Assembly (NCBI GenBank): GCA_028823435.1 | Contig: JAPKBK010000121.1 | Span: 1-5,515 of the forward strand | Length of the DNA stretch: 5,515 nucleotides | Reading direction: 5' to 3' | Source: Flavobacteriales bacterium | Lineage (GTDB): Bacteria > Bacteroidota > Bacteroidia > Flavobacteriales_D > Sanyastnellaceae | Part shown: positions 1 through 5,420 of the stretch, piece by piece | Layout of the letters: every line of letters starts with the position of its first letter | Position numbering within the stretch: position 1 is the stretch's first letter | The notes under the pieces: generated by a model | What the model saw: the letters and a program-made list of their open reading frames with translations, nothing else | Database searches by the model: none | What the model was told of the DNA's origin: nothing | Made by a program: the position numbers and the translations under genes

Positions 1-92
1 GCTGTTAGAATAAGAGCTATCGCAAATGGTGAAGGAAGGAAACGTTGAAATCCACGGGAATAAGCCTCAAGCCAATCAGACAGTTTGGGCAT
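1..92 (-). CDS. N-terminus of a probable short-chain fatty acid transporter (AtoE/TIGR00366-like), cut by window edge
   Basis: Only the first 30 codons are visible; the gene runs off the left edge. The peptide starts MPKLSDWLEAY, and residues 18-30 read FLPSPFAIALILT. A short amphipathic lead followed by a [YF]-[LM]-P-x-[PA]-F-x-x-A-x-x-L-T entry into the first membrane helix resembles the start of AtoE/TIGR00366 short-chain fatty acid transporters, inner-membrane proteins that take up butyrate-like acids. That is a family resemblance judged by eye; another multi-spanning transporter family is possible. The ATG is 40 bp past the stop of the DUF3127 gene on the same strand, so it may be the last visible gene of the etfB operon. 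An in-frame GTG at 105-107 would add five residues (MENPR), and an in-frame stop lies just upstream of it. There is no clear ribosome binding site to decide between them. A fatty-acid importer in an ETF operon would make metabolic sense, but this is inference. Confidence 0.55.
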   Translation of the reverse strand, partial: MPKLSDWLEAYSRGFQRFLPSPFAIALILT

Positions 93-132
93 GCGGGGAT
101 TTTCCACTATGAATTATAGAAATAGAGGGTGA

Positions 133-531
133 CTAGAACGGCAGGTCGTCCTCACTTGAAGGTGCAGAACTTAACTCTACAGGCGCGACTTCAGGAAGTG
201 GGGCAGTACTCACTGAACCCGATTGAGTCTGAGCATCAACGTTATTCTCTGTAGGTGACTGACCTTGAACACCTCGTTCAATACGCCACGCATTTAAATC
301 TACGTAGTAATTCCCGTTGTACTCTCTTCCTCTAACATCAAATTTGACAGTTAACTCATCGCCTTCTACAAGGCCGTTTAACTGATCGACACGCTCTTTG
401 AGCGCACCAAATTTAATATCTTGTGGATATTGTTCGTTCGTAGTTATAACGAAATCGCGCTTATAAAAGCCGCTTGGAAAGTCCTGTCGATCGTACAGAA
501 CTTTAATCTTACCTTTTACCTCAAATGACAT
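133..531 (-). CDS. DUF3127 family protein with SSB-like C-terminal tail
   Basis: A 132-residue soluble protein of the DUF3127 family, which is common in Bacteroidota and has no settled function. The conserved part is residues 1-86: a beta-rich, probably OB-fold-like domain containing G-[KR]-I near the start, KRDFVITTNEQYPQDI at 24-39, and VRGREYNGNYYVDLNAWRIE at 66-85. Residues 87-126 are a low-complexity linker rich in Ser, Pro, Ala, Val and Gln. The protein ends in EDDLPF (127-132), which closely resembles the acidic DDDIPF tail with which bacterial single-stranded DNA binding protein recruits partner proteins. OB-like domain, disordered linker and acidic-Pro-Phe tail together reproduce the SSB layout, so a role in nucleic acid binding or partner recruitment is reasonable but unproven. 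It is not ordinary SSB, which is longer and has a different core. The ATG opens directly on the conserved domain. It lies 36 bp after the flavin reductase gene, probably in the same transcript. Confidence 0.88.
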   Translation of the reverse strand: MSFEVKGKIKVLYDRQDFPSGFYKRDFVITTNEQYPQDIKFGALKERVDQLNGLVEGDELTVKFDVRGREYNGNYYVDLNAWRIERGVQGQSPTENNVDAQTQSGSVSTAPLPEVAPVELSSAPSSEDDLPF

Positions 532-567
532 ACCATAAAGGTAAAAGAAGACCTTGTAAAAACAATA

Positions 568-1470
568 CTATCCGAGGTTAAAACTAAGAAGTGTTTTCCA
601 CGCTTCATTAACATTTCCACTGTCAAGAAGTCGCGCTGAATGTAAATGGAGTTCTTTTTCTAATTGCTCACCGTCGTCACAGCAATCCATGAAAATGGAT
701 GACAATTCAATTAATTTATAATCATTGACATCTGTTTCATCAGGCAATGACTCAATGTTACCCAGCATTGCCAAATGTCTCCCCGTTAAAAACCGACTGA
801 GACGAATGTCCTGTGGAATATTGTCGACACCTATTCCCAAATTTGATACAGGCTTAGGGATTTCAAACAAGGCATCTCCAGAAGCTCTGACATAATGAGA
901 CCCGCCACACCGCCCTACGAGGTCGAGCAAGTGTGCATCAGGCAATCCGTTAGCGTCGAGAACATCTTCCCTGAAATGCATCCGATGAATTTCACACACC
1001 ACAAGGTTTCCAGCACCTGGATTGTCGCCAAACGAATCCACCCTAAGCACTTTGCATTCGAACGATACAGGTGATTCCATCACTCTGGGAGGAGCAATGG
1101 TGTCTGATGGGATCTCCGTGAGTCCCGCTTTTTTAAATTCATTGACTCCGGCAGCGTAATCAGTACTTGCAAGTGAACACGCGTGAACCAAATTAAAATC
1201 GACGAGGTTCACAACGACTTCAGGAACTGAAAGGACATTGTCGAGTGTATGCTTCGTCGTGTTATCGCGGCCTCGTCTTGCAGGAGAGAAAATTAAGATT
1301 GGCGGATTTGCTGAGAAAACGTTGAAGTAACTAAATGGGGCTAAGTTGACCCTTCCTTCCAGATCTATGGTGCTCGCAAATGCTATCGGCCGAGGAGAAA
1401 TCCCACCTAACAAAAATGAATGGCACTTTTGTGGACTTAATTCTGAAGGAGTAAAAGATAAATGCGACAT
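568..1470 (-). CDS. Flavin reductase-like protein (FMN-binding split barrel) with C-terminal extension
   Basis: A 300-residue cytoplasmic protein with no signal peptide or membrane segment. Residues about 20-175 form a flavin reductase-like, FMN-binding split-barrel domain. Its hallmarks are PRPIAFAST (26-34), NLAPFSYFNVFSANPPILIFSP (42-63), a RDNTTKHTLDN segment (68-78) that in such proteins follows the flavin-contacting strand, and GAGNLVVCEI shortly before the end of the domain. Family members bind FMN and either reduce free flavin with NAD(P)H or act as flavin-dependent reductases on other substrates; the substrate here is unknown. From about 189 there is a 112-residue extension with IPKPVSNLGIGVDNIP (204-219) and LTGRHLAMLGNIESLP (228-243), followed by a variable, partly acidic helical end with adjacent cysteines 263-264. 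I recall this longer form from Bacteroidota homologues, so the extension looks original rather than a fusion accident. Its ATG overlaps the purE stop by one base (TAATG), which indicates translational coupling. Confidence 0.87.
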   Translation of the reverse strand: MSHLSFTPSELSPQKCHSFLLGGISPRPIAFASTIDLEGRVNLAPFSYFNVFSANPPILIFSPARRGRDNTTKHTLDNVLSVPEVVVNLVDFNLVHACSLASTDYAAGVNEFKKAGLTEIPSDTIAPPRVMESPVSFECKVLRVDSFGDNPGAGNLVVCEIHRMHFREDVLDANGLPDAHLLDLVGRCGGSHYVRASGDALFEIPKPVSNLGIGVDNIPQDIRLSRFLTGRHLAMLGNIESLPDETDVNDYKLIELSSIFMDCCDDGEQLEKELHLHSARLLDSGNVNEAWKTLLSFNLG

Positions 1471-1967
1471 TAAGATGGTGTGTGATTCTCCACTGTTGAT
1501 GTTGCCTTTTCGACTTTTAATTTCAGGTTATTCTTAAATAAGATGATTCTATCAAGTAGAACAGGGTCTGAACAGGCCATGATTTGCGCAGCGAGAATAC
1601 CCGCATTCCTAGCTCCATCTAGGGCTACAGTTGCTACTGGAACACCTGAAGGCATCTGCAGAATACTCAACACTGAATCCCAACCATCAATCGAGTTTCT
1701 ACTTTTAACGGGCACCCCTATGACTGGCAATGGTGTGTAAGATGCTGTCATACCTGGCAGGTGAGCTGCGCCACCTGCCCCTGCAATAATCACAGATAAC
1801 CCACGCTCAACAGCAGTAGAGGCATATTCAGCCATACGGTCAGGTGTCCTATGTGCACTTACAACAGTTGACTCGTAAGGAACGCCCAACTCATCGAGCG
1901 CACGCATCGCTTCTTCCATAACCGGGAGGTCAGAAGTACTGCCCATAATGATACCTACTTTTTTCAT
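1470..1967 (-). CDS. purE: N5-carboxyaminoimidazole ribonucleotide mutase (PurE, class I)
   Basis: A 165-residue cytosolic enzyme of de novo purine synthesis that converts N5-CAIR (made by PurK) to CAIR; the family forms octamers. It has all main class I signatures: the phosphate-loop motif MGSTSDLPVM (8-17), SAHRTPDRM with catalytic-site His39 (37-45), AGAGGAAHLPGM with His69 (62-73), GVPVKS (84-89), and the SILQMPSGVPVATVAL strand-turn (101-116). The last 20 or so residues are a polar, poorly conserved tail. I chose the ATG at 1965-1967 because the family begins right at KVGIIMGS. The frame stays open upstream to 2006, but that start would add 13 non-homologous residues and overlap the preceding gene. 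With the chosen start the gap to the DUF151 stop is 7 bp. PurK, often adjacent in Bacteroidota, is not beside it here. The stop codon overlaps the next start by one base. Confidence 0.95.
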   Translation of the reverse strand: MKKVGIIMGSTSDLPVMEEAMRALDELGVPYESTVVSAHRTPDRMAEYASTAVERGLSVIIAGAGGAAHLPGMTASYTPLPVIGVPVKSRNSIDGWDSVLSILQMPSGVPVATVALDGARNAGILAAQIMACSDPVLLDRIILFKNNLKLKVEKATSTVENHTPS

Positions 1968-1974
1968 GGTGATC

Positions 1975-2595
1975 TTATTTCTCAGATTCAAGTTTTTCAA
2001 TTGCAATCTTTAATATAGAAGCAGCCTCATATTCTTCATTTTCAATTGCTTGATTTAATTTATCTCGCAACGCCTTCAATTCCTCCGATTTGTCTATTTT
2101 CTTTGGGGGCTTCTCTACATTGTCAACAACAGCATCAAAGACGGTTTCTCCGTCTTCATCTATCTCATCCTCAGACGTGGAATCCTCACTTGGATCGATT
2201 CCCATAGATTGCAGAATCGTCTCATAGCATTTAATAGGAATTCTAAACCGAACGGCAATCGCTACAGCATCGGAGGATCTAGAATCAATTTCTATGATTC
2301 TTTCACCATCTGTCACGATGACTTTTGCGAAAAAGATACCCTCATTGTAATTGTAGATCAACACTTCAGTGACCGTCATGTTAAATGACGTCAATGTATT
2401 CTTGTACAGGTCATGCGTTAAAGGCCTGCTCGGCTTCATGTTCTCAAGCTCTATCGCAATCGCCTGAGCTTCCGAACTCCCAATAATAATTGGAATTTTC
2501 CTGTTGCCGCCCTTCTCTACTAAAACCATAGCATAGGCCCCTGAATTAGTCCCACTGTGGGATATATCAAATATTTCGAGGTCTATTTTTTTCAT
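1975..2595 (-). CDS. Bifunctional nuclease family protein (DUF151) with C-terminal UVR motif
   Basis: A 206-residue cytoplasmic protein. Residues 1-131 are a DUF151/bifunctional nuclease domain, shown by SGAYAMVL (18-25), KIPIIIGSSEAQAIAIEL (33-50), RPLTHDLYKN (57-66) and the SRSSDAVAIAVRFRIPI core (105-121). Members related to plant BBD proteins have reported RNase/DNase activity, but the bacterial role is unsettled. Residues 134-150 are a strongly acidic linker, the next 20 or so are Lys/Asp-rich, and 170-206 form a UVR motif with an alternating Leu/Lys helix around NEEYEAAS (186-193). UVR motifs mediate UvrB-UvrC contact and occur in Clp-associated and other proteins, so this end is probably a helical protein-docking segment. 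DUF151 plus UVR is a familiar Bacteroidota arrangement, and its location just after etfA is, to my knowledge, also common in Flavobacteria. The start ATG directly begins the conserved domain, 20 bp after the etfA stop. Confidence 0.92.
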   Translation of the reverse strand: MKKIDLEIFDISHSGTNSGAYAMVLVEKGGNRKIPIIIGSSEAQAIAIELENMKPSRPLTHDLYKNTLTSFNMTVTEVLIYNYNEGIFFAKVIVTDGERIIEIDSRSSDAVAIAVRFRIPIKCYETILQSMGIDPSEDSTSEDEIDEDGETVFDAVVDNVEKPPKKIDKSEELKALRDKLNQAIENEEYEAASILKIAIEKLESEK

Positions 2596-2615
2596 CTCTA
2601 TCTAAACTTAAACTT

Positions 2616-3548
2616 TTAGAGTGCGTTAATCGCTGCCGTTAATTTAGGAAGAACTTCGAATACATCACCAACAATTCCATAATCAGCTGCTTTAAAGAAA
2701 GGCGCTTCAGGATCTGTATTGATTACGACAATGACTTTGCTTTGATTCACGCCCGCAAGATGCTGAATCGCACCCGATATTCCACAAGCGATGTAGAGGT
2801 CAGGACGAATTGTAATGCCAGTTTGGCCTACGTGCTCATGATGAGGACGCCATCCCATGTCACCCACAGGACGACTGCATGCTGTAGATGCACCCAATGC
2901 CTTTGCCAAATCTTCTACAATTTCCCAATTCTCTGGTCCTTTGAGTCCTCGCCCAGCAGAGACCACTCTTACAGCTTCTGGAAGTGGCACAGTCCCTTCT
3001 GAACTTGTCGGTGTAAATCCATTGAAAGTCACTCTTGCCTCACCCACATCCGCAGAAAACGCTTCAACAGTTGCTTCTGAACCTCCTGTGTTTTTTATGC
3101 CAAATGAATTAGGAGTCACAGCAATCACACTTGTCTCAGTAGTGACTTGAACATGCGCCGTTGCTTTGCCACTAAAAACATTGCGCACGTAGGTTTTTCC
3201 TTCTGGAAGATCGGTCGCTCCAGCAACATATCCAGCATTCATTGAAATTGCAACACGCGGTGCTACAGCATTTCCGATACTGTTCCCTGAAAAAACAACA
3301 ATCTGTGCACCAATGGATAACGCGGCTTCTTTTGTAAGCTTAGACTGCTGACTGTTGTCGGTAAGTGCGTCTGCACAATGTAAGACTTTAGAAACCCCCA
3401 CAGCACCAAGACCTCCATCACCAGAAATGTCACCCGATACGAGCGCAACAACTTCTCCTGAATCAAGTGCACTGGCATAGGATGCTACTTCTAAGCCTGC
3501 ATTTGTGGCTTTACCTGCTTGAGTTGATATATATACTAATACTGACAT
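2616..3548 (-). CDS. etfA: Electron transfer flavoprotein subunit alpha
   Basis: A 310-residue FAD-carrying subunit of soluble ETF, which with EtfB takes electrons from acyl-CoA dehydrogenases and other flavoprotein dehydrogenases and passes them to ETF:quinone oxidoreductase. The N-terminal alpha/beta domain (about 1-185) is the variable half. The C-terminal FAD domain is strongly conserved: SAGRG (197-201), SRPVGDMGW (225-233), HVGQTG (239-244), the signature LYIACGISGAIQH (251-263) and NTDPEAPFF (277-285), followed by ADYGIVGD. The length is normal. The start at 3546-3548 was chosen because the family begins with MSVLVYI. The frame remains open upstream to 3608, but this would overlap etfB by 59 bases and add an unrelated basic, aromatic segment. 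Only one base separates it from the etfB stop, so the two subunits are almost certainly translated together. Confidence 0.96.
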   Translation of the reverse strand: MSVLVYISTQAGKATNAGLEVASYASALDSGEVVALVSGDISGDGGLGAVGVSKVLHCADALTDNSQQSKLTKEAALSIGAQIVVFSGNSIGNAVAPRVAISMNAGYVAGATDLPEGKTYVRNVFSGKATAHVQVTTETSVIAVTPNSFGIKNTGGSEATVEAFSADVGEARVTFNGFTPTSSEGTVPLPEAVRVVSAGRGLKGPENWEIVEDLAKALGASTACSRPVGDMGWRPHHEHVGQTGITIRPDLYIACGISGAIQHLAGVNQSKVIVVINTDPEAPFFKAADYGIVGDVFEVLPKLTAAINAL

Positions 3549-3549
3549 C

Positions 3550-4290
3550 TTAAATAATTTTTGCTTCCTCACGTAAAATACGAACCAACTCTTCGGGGTT
3601 ATCTGCATCTACTAGCACACAATCTCCTTTGGGGGCTGGCAATTTAAAAACATCCACGTGAGTTGAAATCTCAACTGCAGAGGCCTCAACAACCTGTAAC
3701 TGTTTCGTTCTCGCAGACATAATCCCTCTCATGTTGGGTATTCTTTGCTCAGCGATTCCTTTTGTAGCACTCATGACGAATGTTCCTTTCACTGACAGGT
3801 TATTCGTTCCACCCGTTGTTTCCGCTGTTAGCGTTGCCTCATCTCCAGACATATCTAATTTGGTAACAAGGGCAACATATGGAAGGTCTAAACACTCTGC
3901 AATCATCGCAGGAACCGCGGAAGAGTTATTATCGATTGTTTCTTTTCCTCCAAGAATAATATCATACCCTTGATCTTGCGCATAATTTGCAATCAATCTC
4001 GCAACTTGAGATGAATCTGTTGGGACCGCATCTATTCGGACCGCATCTGAAGCACCTATTGCAAGTGCTTTTCTGACAATAGGGTCGCAGGTGGCATCTC
4101 CGACAGTGATTGTCGTTACAGAACCGCCATTTTGCTCGACAAGTTCAATCGCACGAACAAGTGCATACCACTCATCATAGGGATTCACAATAAATTGGAC
4201 GCCACTTTCATCGAAGCGTTTATCTCCGTCTGTAAAGGCGATACGGCTAGTGGTATCAGGGGCTTTACTTATACAAACAAGCAATTTCAT
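3550..4290 (-). CDS. etfB: Electron transfer flavoprotein subunit beta
   Basis: A 246-residue subunit that pairs with EtfA; in canonical ETFs it carries AMP and contacts the partner dehydrogenases. Visible marks are the opening MKLLVCISKAPDT, the NPYDEWYAL helix start (36-44), VTTITVGDATCDPIVRKALAIGAS (58-81), LGGKETIDNNSSAVPAMIAECL around the nucleotide site (113-134), and the IPNMRGIMSARTK signature region (184-196). The sequence alone does not settle whether the bound nucleotide is AMP (ordinary ETF) or a second FAD (bifurcating ETF). The absence of neighbouring FixC/FixX or Bcd-type partners favours the ordinary type. I chose the ATG at 4288-4290, since the frame open to 4347 would add 19 residues through the promoter region. 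It is the first gene of the leftward cluster, 40 bases downstream of a TACCTTTG promoter element. Confidence 0.95.
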   Translation of the reverse strand: MKLLVCISKAPDTTSRIAFTDGDKRFDESGVQFIVNPYDEWYALVRAIELVEQNGGSVTTITVGDATCDPIVRKALAIGASDAVRIDAVPTDSSQVARLIANYAQDQGYDIILGGKETIDNNSSAVPAMIAECLDLPYVALVTKLDMSGDEATLTAETTGGTNNLSVKGTFVMSATKGIAEQRIPNMRGIMSARTKQLQVVEASAVEISTHVDVFKLPAPKGDCVLVDADNPEELVRILREEAKII

Positions 4291-4307
4291 ACTCAAGTAA
4301 ATATAAT

Positions 4308-4325
4308 CTGAGATGTATTTCTCAG
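4308..4325 (-). promoter_or_regulatory. Small hairpin in the predicted etfB leader
   Basis: CTGAGA at 4308-4313 is the exact reverse complement of TCTCAG at 4320-4325, with a 6-base loop. It would lie in, or right at the start of, the untranslated leader of etfB if the -7 element at 4331-4338 is used. A six-pair stem can occur by chance, and there is no U-run that would make it a terminator. It may be a 5' stabilising stem or nothing. Confidence 0.25.
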
Positions 4326-4330
4326 GACGG

Positions 4331-4338
4331 CAAAGGTA
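4331..4338 (-). promoter_or_regulatory. Candidate -7 promoter element for the etfB operon
   Basis: Read leftward the bases are TACCTTTG, an exact match to the Bacteroidota TAnnTTTG element recognised by the primary sigma factor ABfA. Forty bases separate it from the etfB start, giving an expected leader of roughly 30-35 bases. No good -33 TTG/TTTG is seen at the usual spacing of about 20 bases; that region reads agttaat. Activity without a clear -33 would suggest help from an activator. The call rests on motif and position only. Confidence 0.5.
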
Positions 4339-4364
4339 TGAAGTCAAGCTTGAGAATATTAACT

Positions 4365-4372
4365 TACCTTTG
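4365..4372 (+). promoter_or_regulatory. Candidate -7 promoter element for pdhB
   Basis: TACCTTTG matches the Bacteroidota TAnnTTTG consensus exactly and ends 24 bases before the chosen pdhB ATG, implying a short leader of around 15-20 bases. A -33 TTG/TTTG about 20 bases upstream is not apparent. The element and its downstream GCC flank are mirrored by the etfB-facing copy at 4331-4338. The two -7 elements are only 26 bp apart and face away from each other, so their upstream contacts must overlap. Confidence 0.5.
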
Positions 4373-4396
4373 CCGCCCTAATTGTTCCCTAGAAAC

Positions 4397-5380
4397 ATGC
4401 GTGAAATAACATATAGAGAAGCTGTAGCTGAAGCAATGAGTGAAGAAATGCGACGTGATGAACGTGTATTTCTGATCGGTGAAGAAGTTGCTGAATACAA
4501 CGGAGCATATAAAGCTTCGAAAGGTATGCTTGAGGAATTTGGTGCGCGAAGAGTCATCGACACACCTATTGCAGAGCTTGGATTTACTGGCATAGCAGTC
4601 GGAGCAGCGATGAATGGCCTTCGACCTATTGTGGAATATATGACTTGGAATTTTGCTGTCTTGGCGTCTGACCAAATCATCAATCACGCTGCCAAGATGC
4701 TACAAATGAGCGGGGGTCAGTATACCGTCCCCATCGTTTTTCGAGGGCCCAACGGACCTGCCGGACAATTGGCGGCAACGCATAGCCAGAGTTATGAAGC
4801 CATGTATTCTGCGATTCCTGGACTGAAAGTTGTCACGCCATTCACACCTTATGAAGCGAAAGGACTTTTAAAGTCGGCCATTCGCGACAACGACCCTGTA
4901 TTAATTATGGAGTCTGAGAAGATGTACGGCGACAAAGGAATGATTCCCGACGGAGAATTTCTTGTTCCGATAGGAAAAGCAAACGTGAGACAGAAAGGAT
5001 CTGACGTCACGATCGTATCCTTTGGCAAGATTCTCAAAACGGTACATGCTGCAGCAGATGTATTGGCGAAAGAAGACATCGACGTTGAAATTATCGACCT
5101 CATTACAATAAGGCCACTTGATTTAGACACCATTATTGAGTCTGTCAAGAAAACAAACCGTCTCGTGATCGTAGAGGAAAGCTTCCCTGTAAGCTCAGTC
5201 TCATCTGAGGTTGCTTATAGGGTTCAACGCAATGCGTTTGATTATCTAGACGCGCCCATTGTAAGAATCTGTCAGTCAGATACGCCTTACGCCTTTGCAA
5301 CTACCCTCATTGAAGAAGCAACACCACAAATCAAAGAAATTGTGGAAGCTGTGAAAACTGTAACCTACATTAAGTCATAA
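4397..5380 (+). CDS. pdhB: Pyruvate dehydrogenase E1 component, beta subunit
   Basis: A 327-residue, full-length beta subunit of the alpha2beta2 E1 enzyme, which uses thiamine diphosphate to decarboxylate pyruvate and load acetyl groups onto the E2 lipoyl arm. The N-terminal transketolase pyrimidine-binding domain (about 1-175) contains GEEVAEYNGAYKASKG (28-43), DTPIAELGF with the ThDP-activating glutamate at position 60 (55-63), MTWNF (82-86) and RGPNGPAGQLAATHSQ with the active-site histidine at 129 (116-131). The C-terminal transketolase domain (about 195-320) starts near KGSDVTIVSFGK, and includes a VEIIDLITIRPLD strand and KKTNRLVIVEESFP. The YKASKG and MYGDKG motifs favour pyruvate over branched-chain 2-oxoacid dehydrogenase, but substrate is assigned by resemblance. 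The ATG at 4397-4399 was preferred to an in-frame TTG at 4382 because MREITYREA fits the family. E1 alpha is not adjacent, as is usual in Bacteroidota. Confidence 0.93.
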   Translation: MREITYREAVAEAMSEEMRRDERVFLIGEEVAEYNGAYKASKGMLEEFGARRVIDTPIAELGFTGIAVGAAMNGLRPIVEYMTWNFAVLASDQIINHAAKMLQMSGGQYTVPIVFRGPNGPAGQLAATHSQSYEAMYSAIPGLKVVTPFTPYEAKGLLKSAIRDNDPVLIMESEKMYGDKGMIPDGEFLVPIGKANVRQKGSDVTIVSFGKILKTVHAAADVLAKEDIDVEIIDLITIRPLDLDTIIESVKKTNRLVIVEESFPVSSVSSEVAYRVQRNAFDYLDAPIVRICQSDTPYAFATTLIEEATPQIKEIVEAVKTVTYIKS

Positions 5381-5420
5381 TTTCCGGGAAACTTATCCGA
5401 TTAACCTTTAATACAATATC

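Larger units (their letters stand above)
4324..4379. repeat. Inverted repeat in the etfB-pdhB divergent promoter region
   Basis: The left arm 4328-4338 (CGGCAAAGGTA) is the perfect reverse complement of the right arm 4365-4375 (TACCTTTGCCG). Beyond one mismatch (4327/4376), three more outer pairs match (4324-4326 with 4377-4379), giving 14 of 15. The spacer is 26 bp and AT-rich, and holds the palindrome TCAAGCTTGA off-centre. Each arm contains a Bacteroidota -7 promoter element, so the symmetry may come from two mirror-image promoters, from an operator, or both. A hairpin terminator is unlikely because the spacer is long, no T-run follows, and genes start on both sides. Confidence 0.7.

Noticed and set aside
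536..543. TACCTTTA on the minus strand, one base off the TAnnTTTG consensus, as an internal promoter for the DUF3127 gene
   Set aside because: It ends only 4 bases before the start codon, too close to provide a normal transcription start and leader.
1346..1740. Two plus-strand open frames (1346-1537 and 1543-1740) opposite the flavin reductase and purE genes
   Set aside because: They lie wholly antisense to well-supported conserved genes, and their peptides show no domain pattern.
1965..2006. Longer purE starting at 2006
   Set aside because: It adds 13 residues unlike any PurE N-terminus and overlaps the upstream gene by 32 bases; the internal ATG fits the family exactly.
2742..3150. Overlapping plus-strand open frames antisense to etfA
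   Set aside because: They are frame shadows of a strongly conserved gene with no recognisable features.
3546..3608. Longer etfA starting at 3608
   Set aside because: The 20 extra residues are out-of-frame etfB coding sequence with no ETF similarity, and MSVLVYI is the expected beginning.
4288..4347. Longer etfB starting at 4347
   Set aside because: The added 19 residues are translated promoter region and precede the normal MKLLVCI start.
4344..4353. Palindrome TCAAGCTTGA as a separate operator
   Set aside because: Ten-base palindromes arise by chance, it is not centred between the arms of the larger inverted repeat, and there is no second copy nearby.
4382..4396. TTG start for pdhB
   Set aside because: It adds five residues not expected in E1 beta and would lie near the predicted transcription start.
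4364..5148. Minus-strand open frames opposite pdhB
   Set aside because: Ser-rich and Ile-rich composition typical of antisense shadows; pdhB on the other strand is unambiguous.
5381..5391. Palindrome TTTCCGGGAAA immediately after the pdhB stop as a terminator
   Set aside because: The arms are five bases with a single central base, too tight for an RNA hairpin loop, and no T-run follows. It could be a protein site, but nothing else supports that.
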